From Nitrospirota bacterium (GTDB lineage Bacteria; Nitrospirota; Leptospirillia; Leptospirillales; Leptospirillaceae), in contig JAKAYA010000001.1 of assembly GCA_021826965.1 (NCBI GenBank), forward strand, positions 1 to 64,000: a DNA stretch of 64,000 nt, written 5' to 3'. A program made the translations under genes and the position numbers. Shown piece after piece: positions 55,828 through 64,000 of the stretch (position 1 is the first letter of the stretch; every line of letters begins with the position of its first letter). Below the pieces are notes generated by a model. The model was not told where the DNA came from. It worked only from the letters and a program-made list of their open reading frames with translations, and did not search any database.

Positions 55828-56679
55828 CTATGCCGCGTAAGCATGCAGTCCAGGAATAATAAAACTTACGCCCCAATAAAGAAAAACGACTGAAACGAAA
55901 CCGCCGATGGAGAACCAGGCACTGGGAGCGCCTCTCAGACCTCTCGTCATCCGCGCATGAAGATAGGCGGCATAGACAAACCAGGTAATGAGAGACCATG
56001 TTTCCTTGGGATCCCAGGACCAATATCCTCCCCAAGCCTCATACGCCCACATCGCACCGAAAATGACACCCAGGGTTAGGAGTGGGAACCCGACCATGAC
56101 AGCCTTGTAAGTCATGTCATCCAGGGCTTCCGTATTGGGGAACTCTTTCAGGATCCACCCTGTTGTTCCCCGTGATTCCGACCGCTTTTTCAAAAGGTAG
56201 ATCAGTGCAAGGGAGGCGGATATTCCAAAAGCGGCATAAGACATGAACATTGTGAAAACGTGAATTTTCAGCCAATACGAATTGAGCGCCGGATTCAAAG
56301 GCTCCACCATCTGGTAACGGTATGGAAGAAGCTTTGCCGCACCAACGGCAAACAACACGAGTGTCAGAACAAATGCTCCCGCCACGCGAACCTTGTATTT
56401 CATCTCCATGATCATGTAGCCAAGAATCGATGCCCAGGAAAAAAGGAAAAGAGTTTCATACAGATTCGACCAGGGTGCGTGGTGGTCGGCGATCCCTCTT
56501 CCGACAAGAGCGGCCGTATTGACTACCCAGCCGGAAAACGTCACGGTCGAAGCCATTTGTCCCATTTCCTTCTTGTGGGAGATCAGGAAGAGAAAGTACA
56601 GGATTCCAGCGACAAGATAGAGTGCTACAACAGTATTATAGAGAAGAAATGAAGAGCCGATCGAATTGATGAGCGACAT
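55828..56679 (-). CDS. System II cytochrome c maturation protein CcsA/ResC-type
   Basis: WAYEAWGGYWSWDPKETWSLITWFVYAAYLHARM is the WWD domain. Confidence 0.95.
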   Translation of the reverse strand: MSLINSIGSSFLLYNTVVALYLVAGILYFLFLISHKKEMGQMASTVTFSGWVVNTAALVGRGIADHHAPWSNLYETLFLFSWASILGYMIMEMKYKVRVAGAFVLTLVLFAVGAAKLLPYRYQMVEPLNPALNSYWLKIHVFTMFMSYAAFGISASLALIYLLKKRSESRGTTGWILKEFPNTEALDDMTYKAVMVGFPLLTLGVIFGAMWAYEAWGGYWSWDPKETWSLITWFVYAAYLHARMTRGLRGAPSAWFSIGGFVSVVFLYWGVSFIIPGLHAYAA

Positions 56680-56832
56680 TTTTACCCCTTTCACTCAGGC
56701 CGGAAATGATTTCGCTATACGGGGAAAGTGTTTGACAGTTCCGCATCCCGCTTGTACCGGAAACAATCTTCTCTCCAAACATTAAGCTGTCATCAATCTC
56801 GAATATGATATCAGTAAGCCACATGCAATCAA

Positions 56833-58371
56833 CTAGCCCGCTGCAACTGCCGTCGCCGAGCCCTTAGCGCCCAGGAAATCCTGCTTTCGGGAAGATACAA
56901 TCTCCTGGACCACTTCCTGAAACTCTTTTTCAAAACCCAACTTGTCCTTGTGTCCGAATCCTCCGATAACGATCTGGACATTGCCGCCTGTATGCCGGAT
57001 CCGTGCCCATATTTTTCGATGATAGACATAAGACGACAGAAACAATCCACCCACCAGCAGAAAGGACCCTGCCCACACGACTTTTACTCCGGGATCCTTC
57101 GCCACTTCCAGACCCGTATAGAGGGGGGCATTGTATCCGGCAAAAACGATGAAGTACGGAAGATTTTTCATCACCTGAATCTGCGGAAAGTTATAAAAAA
57201 ACCAGGGGCGTCCGATTTCCTTCCCGTTCTGAATGACAGCCACCTGAATCGCAGGGTTTCCTTCCTTTTCGGATTTACTGTAAACCGAATTTGTTTTCGG
57301 ATCGAACGCAAAATCCGAAACATATCGGAGGACTTTCAGCGAAAGATCCGTTTTGGCAACCGGCTCGACAGTATTCCACGGGAGCATGACCTGTCCAAGG
57401 AACTGTTTCTTGACCCGGTTGACGATCAGAACCTTGGCGCTTGTCAACCGGTCAAAAGCATTTCCGAAACTCGCCTGATAAAATCGGAGACCGTCATATT
57501 CGAGGGGATGATTGACGCTGATGACTTTATGCTTCACGACCTTTCCCTGTTTCAGGACATCCAGGTCACTGAAATACGATTTGATCATTCCATTCGGGTA
57601 GTGATCGATCCAGAACTTGTTCACCCGAAGACTGAAATCTCCCTGCGGTACAAACGTTGTCGAGTGCACATAGAAGGTCCCGAAAAGACGGAAGCCCAAA
57701 AGGCTTCCGAGCAGCCCTCCTCCCAAAATTACAATCACCGACAAATGGGCCGTATGGGAACCGATACGTCCCAAAACTCCTTTTTGGCCGAAGACAATGG
57801 TTTCCTGTCCATCCTGCAGAGTCTGGACCTTGTATCTCTTGCGAGTCAGAACAGATTTGACATGGCCTTCGGCTCCCTCCGCCGGAAGGGAGGCTTCCGA
57901 CAAAGACACATCCCGGTATTCCCGCTGCTTTTTCAGAAACTCCCGACTGACATTGACCCGTTCACGAAACATGGACTTGAAGGTGATCGGAAATCTGTTA
58001 TAGACACAGGAAAGGGCATTGATACAGAGAAGGGAAAGGAGGGAAACGTAATACCAGCTGTGATAAATATCATCAACTTTCAGACGGACAATCCATTTTC
58101 CCCAATTGTCTCCGTATTGGCTGATATAGAAGGAGGACTCGCGGCCCTGGTCGATGAACGTTCCGAAGATGGTCAGAAACGCCAGAATCAAAAAGAGAGA
58201 GATGGCAAGTCTCAGGGAGGACAGAACTGCCAGAACCCGGGTCCCTCGCAAGGACCAACCCTGCTTTGGCTCATTCTTGGCCCCGGCTGGAGGTTTCTTA
58301 CCTTCGTAATAACCGACAGCTCCGGAAAGTTCAACGGTCTGCTGCTCGTCTGGAGTCAAACCATCCGGCAT
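56833..58371 (-). CDS. resB: Cytochrome c biogenesis protein ResB
   Basis: VLAVLSSLRLAISLFLILAFLTIFGTFIDQG...GRIGSHTAHLSVIVILGGGLLGSLLGFRLFGTFY; ATG at 58371 with GGAGG SD. Confidence 0.93.
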   Translation of the reverse strand: MPDGLTPDEQQTVELSGAVGYYEGKKPPAGAKNEPKQGWSLRGTRVLAVLSSLRLAISLFLILAFLTIFGTFIDQGRESSFYISQYGDNWGKWIVRLKVDDIYHSWYYVSLLSLLCINALSCVYNRFPITFKSMFRERVNVSREFLKKQREYRDVSLSEASLPAEGAEGHVKSVLTRKRYKVQTLQDGQETIVFGQKGVLGRIGSHTAHLSVIVILGGGLLGSLLGFRLFGTFYVHSTTFVPQGDFSLRVNKFWIDHYPNGMIKSYFSDLDVLKQGKVVKHKVISVNHPLEYDGLRFYQASFGNAFDRLTSAKVLIVNRVKKQFLGQVMLPWNTVEPVAKTDLSLKVLRYVSDFAFDPKTNSVYSKSEKEGNPAIQVAVIQNGKEIGRPWFFYNFPQIQVMKNLPYFIVFAGYNAPLYTGLEVAKDPGVKVVWAGSFLLVGGLFLSSYVYHRKIWARIRHTGGNVQIVIGGFGHKDKLGFEKEFQEVVQEIVSSRKQDFLGAKGSATAVAAG

Positions 58372-58449
58372 CAATAAGCCTCCATATCCATCGATAACAA
58401 TGGCTTTTTGTCTAAGTCCAACATGAATTCGGGATTGCGCTGTCTTATT

Positions 58450-58478
58450 ACTCTAGAACATCCCCCTTTCTGGGTCAA
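58450..58478 (-). promoter_or_regulatory. Putative sigma-70 promoter of the resB-ccs-tlpA-ccdA operon
   Basis: Minus strand TTGACC-N17-TAGAGT upstream of resB. Confidence 0.55.
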
Positions 58479-58542
58479 GAAATAGAGTGTCCGGATGACC
58501 AACCAGCGCACTTGAAAGAGATTCGACACGGATGTTTTCATT

Positions 58543-60129
58543 TCATGGGAGATGTCCGGCGATAAGAGTCTTGAGCGTATTGTCGGAGAAAACGATTCCT
58601 CCTCCGACAAGCGGTGAGGAGAGGTTCTGGTTAAAGGCGTTATACCAACCGGCCGTCAACCAGATGTGGTTCAGGATCGTATAGTTGAGATACATCCTGG
58701 TGAAGGGATTGGGCGCGATCGGATCATATGACCCGATGTTGTAGAGAACAAAGGTAAATGTCAGGTTGTCTGTCAGAAAAACATCCGTTCCCACTCCAAA
58801 ACTGTTTTCAATCATGCCGGCCCGGACATCGAAGTTGTTGAATCGTTGCCCGAATTCGACACTGAATTTGATCGCATAGTTGTTTTGGGTCACCTGGGAG
58901 GGTCCAGCGATAAAGTTTCCGTTGACCTGTGTATAGGGCACGGTCTGATTATAATTTCCCAGCTGGGACGAAACAACCTGAATTTCATAAAACTTGTCCG
59001 AGCGCGGGAATATCTGCAATGTCAGAAAGCCGTCTGCGGCCGCATCCCGAGGAAAGTAATACCCCTTCATCGATACGTCGAGAACCATCTGATCAGATTT
59101 GTGGCTCAAGTCCGAGAATTTTTTCAGCGTGGCGTTCAGATTGTTGTACAAGTCGGGATTGTTCACCAACTGTCCGACAGTCCCCTGACCGCTGTCAATT
59201 TTGGCCAGAATGCTATCCAGGTGTCCGGCGGCCGAATCGACCTTGTTATAAAGGTCCCTGTTATTGACCAATTGGCCAACAGTTCCAACGCCCTTGTCTA
59301 TCTTGGTCGCAATCGAATCGACCTTGTTCAGGATCGCAGGAGACTTGTCCTTCAAGTTTTTCGTAAACTCCCTCAAATTGTCTGTCAGAGCCTTGAGATT
59401 GTCCAGAGTCTTCTTCAGATCCTCCGTCCCTTTCTTGTTCCCCATCGCCCTGCGCAATGCCCCCGATATGGCTTTGATATCGTCTGCGATCCGGTTCAGC
59501 TTTCGGACAAGACGATTGACACTGACAGTTTCCCCGGGCGAAGACAGGGTCGTACCCGGCTGAACATAACCCGGGTCTCCCGGCTGGGAAGAACTCTGCG
59601 ATGTTTTCGGCAGCGTCGGCCCCACCTGAGGCTGAACCGGATCTCCCCAGGCATAAGAAGGCAAAATCCAGGAAGAAAAGGCTGCCCATCGCCGCATGGA
59701 TGGAGGGGAATTCCTCCGATCACGAAATAACCGTTCTTTCTTGATGATAGGCCTCGCGGATTTTCCGGGAACAAGTTCGATGTAGAGTTTTCCCAAAAAA
59801 CCGTTCGAAAAGATAACCGGATGGATGTCGTCAGGAAGCTTGAGTCCGTTAAAGATCATCATTTCCACATGGGCCATCCCCGAGGACCGGAGAGTTATGT
59901 CCGTGACCTCGCCAACCCTGACTCCGGCGATTCGAACAGCAGTCCCTTTTTCCAGCCCGTCTACCGACCGGAAGTCGGCATAAATCCGATAGCTGCCCCT
60001 GGGAGTAAAATGGAAATGACCAAATCGCAATGTCAGCCCAATAGCGACCAAAATAGCCACCACAATGAAAAATCCCAGCTTTGCCTCGGTCGTCCAGTTC
60101 ATCAAGACTCCAGAAAAATTATCGATCAT
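58543..60129 (-). CDS. MlaD/MCE-domain protein with C-terminal barrel-like domain
   Basis: GFFIVVAILVAIGLTLRFGHFHFTPRGSYRIYADFRSVDGLEKGTAVRIAGVRVGEV (MCE); helical repeats; beta-rich, asparagine/aromatic-rich C-terminus. Confidence 0.85.
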   Translation of the reverse strand: MIDNFSGVLMNWTTEAKLGFFIVVAILVAIGLTLRFGHFHFTPRGSYRIYADFRSVDGLEKGTAVRIAGVRVGEVTDITLRSSGMAHVEMMIFNGLKLPDDIHPVIFSNGFLGKLYIELVPGKSARPIIKKERLFRDRRNSPPSMRRWAAFSSWILPSYAWGDPVQPQVGPTLPKTSQSSSQPGDPGYVQPGTTLSSPGETVSVNRLVRKLNRIADDIKAISGALRRAMGNKKGTEDLKKTLDNLKALTDNLREFTKNLKDKSPAILNKVDSIATKIDKGVGTVGQLVNNRDLYNKVDSAAGHLDSILAKIDSGQGTVGQLVNNPDLYNNLNATLKKFSDLSHKSDQMVLDVSMKGYYFPRDAAADGFLTLQIFPRSDKFYEIQVVSSQLGNYNQTVPYTQVNGNFIAGPSQVTQNNYAIKFSVEFGQRFNNFDVRAGMIENSFGVGTDVFLTDNLTFTFVLYNIGSYDPIAPNPFTRMYLNYTILNHIWLTAGWYNAFNQNLSSPLVGGGIVFSDNTLKTLIAGHLP

Positions 60130-60168
60130 GACGGTTACCGGGAAATGAAAATCGATTGATGCGCTGTG

Positions 60169-60963
60169 TCAGAGCGTTCCGATGGGGCCCTGTGTTTCAC
60201 CTTTGACAAACTGGGACAGGACCGGGTCATCGGAAATAGTCAGATCCTGGGGGGTTCCAAGAAACCGGATCGTTCCCTGAAACAGAAAGAGGACCCGGTT
60301 GGCGATTTTTAGAGCGCTCTTCATATCATGGGTAATCACAATGCTCGTGACGGCAAGATCCGATTGCATTTTCAGAATCAATTCGTCGATAGCCGAAGAG
60401 AGGACCGGGTCCAGACCGGTCGTGGGCTCATCGTAAAGCAGGATTTCCGGGGCAAGCGCGATCGCCCGGGCGATCGCGACCCGTTTTTTCATCCCGCCCG
60501 AAATCTGGGATGGAAATTTCTTTTCGACATCCCGAAGCCCAACTTTCGAGAGTTTTTCCAGTGCTTGCGAGACAATATCCTTCTCCGGGAGGGACGTATG
60601 CATGCGCAGAGCGAAAGCGACATTGTCCAGGACCGTCATGGAGTCAAAAAGAGCGGATTCCTGAAAAACCATTCCCATTTTTCTCCGGAGGGCGTAGAGC
60701 TCTTTTTGTTCCAGAGCCATGATCGGATTTCCTTCCACATAAATCTCCCCCCGATCCGCCTTCATGAGCCGCATAATATGTTTAAGAAGAACCGATTTCC
60801 CTTGGCCTGATCCTCCAATAACCACGAACGTCTCTCCCGGATATACAGCGAAGGAGAGTCCTTTCAGGACATTTTGTGAACCGAATGATTTCCACAGGTT
60901 TTCCACACGGATAGGGGGAATACCCTGTTCACCTGAAGACACGGAACCTTTCAGAACAGCCAT
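60169..60963 (-). CDS. mlaF: ABC transporter ATP-binding protein MlaF-like
   Basis: VYPGETFVVIGGSGQGKSVLLKHIMRLMKADRGEI...LYDEPTTGLDPVLSSAIDELI. Confidence 0.93.
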   Translation of the reverse strand: MAVLKGSVSSGEQGIPPIRVENLWKSFGSQNVLKGLSFAVYPGETFVVIGGSGQGKSVLLKHIMRLMKADRGEIYVEGNPIMALEQKELYALRRKMGMVFQESALFDSMTVLDNVAFALRMHTSLPEKDIVSQALEKLSKVGLRDVEKKFPSQISGGMKKRVAIARAIALAPEILLYDEPTTGLDPVLSSAIDELILKMQSDLAVTSIVITHDMKSALKIANRVLFLFQGTIRFLGTPQDLTISDDPVLSQFVKGETQGPIGTL

Positions 60964-61718
60964 GCTGTGAGAAAATAATCAAGCACAAGAATGGCCATAG
61001 ACGAGCTGACAACCGCTTTTGTCACGCTCTGCCCGACACCTGCCGCACCTCCCCGCGCGTGATATCCCATGTAACAGGAAAAAATCGAGAGTACGGCACC
61101 AAAAACACAAGATTTGACTAACCCCGAATAAAAGTCGTGGAGATTCACGTATCGGGCGATACCTTTCACATAAACGTTAGAGGGAAGTCCGAGCAAGTCG
61201 ACGGCGACGAAATATCCGCCAATGATACCGACAAAGTCTGCCATCACCGTCAAAAGAGGCAAAGCGATCAGACCGGCATAAAAACGGGGTGTTATGAGGT
61301 AGACCAGAGGACTTACCGCCAGGGATTCGAGCGCGTCAATCTGTTCCGTCACACGCATTGTTCCCAGTTCGGCAGCCATCGAGGACCCGGATCGACCACT
61401 GACCATCAGACCGGTAATGACGGGCCCCAGCTCACGCGTCAGAGAGAGGGAAACAACCGCCCCCACCATGCCTTCGGCATTAAATTTCTGAAATCCGATC
61501 CAGGCTTGCAGGGCCAGAACCATCCCGGTAAACAGGGCGGTGACCAAAACAACCGGTGTGGAATCTGCCCCTACCCGAACGAGTTGCACGAGCAAATTCC
61601 ACCAGAGAAATGCCGGACGCACAAGTCCCGTAAAGGCGGTGACCATTGTTATCAGCAATGATCCGGACAACGAAAAAAGTGTGATACACTTTCTTCCGAT
61701 CCAGGCAAAGAGCTTCAT
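60951..61718 (-). CDS. mlaE: ABC transporter permease MlaE-like
   Basis: ALFTGMVLALQAWIGFQKFNAEGMVGAVVSLSLTRELGPVITGLMVSGRSGSSMAAELGTMRVTEQIDALE. Confidence 0.95.
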   Translation of the reverse strand: MKLFAWIGRKCITLFSLSGSLLITMVTAFTGLVRPAFLWWNLLVQLVRVGADSTPVVLVTALFTGMVLALQAWIGFQKFNAEGMVGAVVSLSLTRELGPVITGLMVSGRSGSSMAAELGTMRVTEQIDALESLAVSPLVYLITPRFYAGLIALPLLTVMADFVGIIGGYFVAVDLLGLPSNVYVKGIARYVNLHDFYSGLVKSCVFGAVLSIFSCYMGYHARGGAAGVGQSVTKAVVSSSMAILVLDYFLTAWLF

Positions 61719-62941
61719 CAACGGGAATTCCCGGAAAAACTCGCCTTTCTCGAATAGAACCGGGGCGAACGATTTCCCATCCTGCAGACAATTTCGTACG
61801 GAATCGACCGTATGCGATCGGCGATTTCCCATGCGGACATGCTTGCGTCGTTCCCGTTACCCATAAGTGTCATCCAGTCTCCCAATTTCGGGGGAATGCT
61901 GGCATCCGTCACGTCGACCATCACCATATCCATACACACTCTTCCGAGAAAGGGGAATTTCTCACCAGAACGTGTAGCCCATCCCCAGTTGGAAAGTTCC
62001 CGGGGCAATCCATCCGCATATCCCATTCCCAGTACACCTACCCGGGACTTTCGGGTCAGGGACAAGGTCCCCCCATAGGAAATCCGGCTTCCTCCCGGAA
62101 GTGTTTTCAAGGAAATCAGACGAGCCTGAACTTCCATCACCGGCTTCAGGCCTGAAAAGGGAATAAGGGGATCCACCGGTATACCGTACAGAAGAATTCC
62201 CGGCCGAATCCAGTAACGGGCATGTTTTTCCCAGGGTCTGTCTTTCTCGTCGATGATGTATGTCCCGGAAAGAAAGGCAGCGCTGTTCGCCAGATGGATG
62301 ACAAAGGGCCGGGGTCGAATGACCCCCCTCCCCCAAAGCTCATCGAGCATGCTTCCAAAAAGGTCAATCTGTCGACAGGTTTCAGGGGCGTTCTCACCTT
62401 CTGGAAAGTGAGTCATGATCCCTTCAATATGGACCAACGGTTCCGATTCGAGTCTATCGCAGACCCAGGCAATCTCGTCGGGCAGAAATCCTAACCTGCC
62501 CATTCCGACATCCAGTTTCAGATGGATGCGAACTTCCACCTTCTTCCTGGCAAGGGCAACCGCCTCTTCCAGCAATTCCCGGTTGTGAATAACAGGAAGA
62601 AGGTCACAAGACAGGCATTCTTCCAGCTCCGCAGGAAGAATCCCGCCCATGATGAGGACATCCGTCGTGATGCCTGCATACCGTAACCGGATACCCTCTT
62701 CAAGTCCCATGACTCCCAATGCCGGAACTCCCAGTTCCATAAGCGATTTCGCAACCGGAACCATACCATGCCCATAGGCATCTGCCTTGACAACCGGAAG
62801 AATTTCAACATTGCCAAGCAGACGAGTCCGAATCAGTCCAAAGTTGTGCGAAAGGGCATCCAGATCGACAATAAGACGGCTCCGGGAAAGATCTCTTCCC
62901 GCACTTCTCGGAATCTCGACAAGGGAGGACTCGCTATCCAT
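61718..62941 (-). CDS. alr: Alanine racemase
   Basis: SRLIVDLDALSHNFGLIRTRLLGNVEILPVVKADAYGHGMVPVAKSL...ISYGGTLSLTRKSRVGVLGMGYADGLPRELSNWG. Confidence 0.95.
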   Translation of the reverse strand: MDSESSLVEIPRSAGRDLSRSRLIVDLDALSHNFGLIRTRLLGNVEILPVVKADAYGHGMVPVAKSLMELGVPALGVMGLEEGIRLRYAGITTDVLIMGGILPAELEECLSCDLLPVIHNRELLEEAVALARKKVEVRIHLKLDVGMGRLGFLPDEIAWVCDRLESEPLVHIEGIMTHFPEGENAPETCRQIDLFGSMLDELWGRGVIRPRPFVIHLANSAAFLSGTYIIDEKDRPWEKHARYWIRPGILLYGIPVDPLIPFSGLKPVMEVQARLISLKTLPGGSRISYGGTLSLTRKSRVGVLGMGYADGLPRELSNWGWATRSGEKFPFLGRVCMDMVMVDVTDASIPPKLGDWMTLMGNGNDASMSAWEIADRIRSIPYEIVCRMGNRSPRFYSRKASFSGNSR

Positions 62942-62957
62942 GGGTCTTGACCGGCCA

Positions 62958-63512
62958 TCAGGTGGTCATGATCTCCTGTTCTTTTTTCTGGGTCAGATCG
63001 TCGATCTTCTGGACCGTCAGATCGGTCATCTTTTGCAACTCCTCCTGAAGTTTCTTCAAACGGTCTTCCTGAATCAATCCGTCCGATTTTTTTTTCTTCA
63101 AGTCGTCGTTACCGTCCCGACGAATATTTCGAATGGCGATCTTTGCCTCTTCCGCCATTTTTTTCAGGAGTTTGACCATCTGTTTCCGACGTTCCTCTGT
63201 CATCGGAGGAACCGCTATCCGGATGACTTTCCCGTCATTTTGCGGTGTCAGCCCGATATTCGCAGCCATGATAGCCTTCTCGATTTCCGGAATCATCTTC
63301 ATATCCCATGGGGAAATGACAATAATCCGATTATCCATGATGTTCAGGGAAGCCACTTTGTCGACGGAGGATGGGTTACCATAGTAAGAAACTTTTACAT
63401 TCTCAAGAAGGGACAAGGAGGGTCGGCCTGTTCGCAGGGTCTGAATCTCCTTTTTATAAAAGTCGACGGCACTGTCCAGTTTTTTTTGTAACTCTTTCAG
63501 GTCCGCATCCAT
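62958..63512 (-). CDS. frr: Ribosome recycling factor
   Basis: SAVDFYKKEIQTLRTGRPSLSLLENVKVSYYGNPSSVDKVASLNIMDNRIIVISPWDMKMIPEIEKAI. Confidence 0.97.
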   Translation of the reverse strand: MDADLKELQKKLDSAVDFYKKEIQTLRTGRPSLSLLENVKVSYYGNPSSVDKVASLNIMDNRIIVISPWDMKMIPEIEKAIMAANIGLTPQNDGKVIRIAVPPMTEERRKQMVKLLKKMAEEAKIAIRNIRRDGNDDLKKKKSDGLIQEDRLKKLQEELQKMTDLTVQKIDDLTQKKEQEIMTT

Positions 63513-63549
63513 ATTGTTTTTCCCCTCCGGTCATCAATCGGCCTGCCTG

Positions 63550-64000
<451 letters not shown>

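Noticed and set aside
56950-58377. 475-aa plus-strand ORF opposite resB
   Set aside because: Antisense shadow; the minus-strand ResB assignment is strong.

Overview
The window is a gene-dense, GC-rich bacterial chromosome segment. Gene content and protein style suggest an acidophilic Nitrospirota such as Leptospirillum; this is inference, since no search was run. Nearly all genes from 3.1 to 42.2 kb lie on the minus strand. From left to right: a TonB-dependent receptor (+); a block of five glycosyltransferase-type genes; a flagellar locus read in the order flgF-flgG-flgA-flgH-flgI-flgJ-flagellin-flgM-flgN-flgK-flgL-csrA-fliW-flagellin-fliD-fliS; dapB/dapA/lysA and argH/G/F/D; a TrkA-N ion channel and an MFS transporter; a ubi cluster with an embedded radical SAM gene; ppx/gppA with two tandem tmk-like genes; rpiB-glyA-nrdR-priA (+); an M50 protease; a System II cytochrome c maturation operon; an Mla/MCE transporter; and alr, frr and a truncated pyrH. 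No rRNA, tRNA, CRISPR array or insertion sequence was recognised. The most interesting signals are regulatory: (i) csrA appears to start at ATT, (ii) a hairpin with a GGA loop (candidate CsrA site) lies just upstream of the flagellin SD, next to csrA/fliW, (iii) sigma-54-type promoters precede both flgF and the glycosyltransferase block, suggesting co-regulated flagellin glycosylation, and (iv) sigma-28-type promoters precede flgM and flagellin 1. Other points of interest are the radical SAM gene in the ubi operon, a tmk-like pair whose second copy has altered motifs, an MCE protein with a barrel-like C-terminus, and three small ORFs missing from the supplied ORF track.
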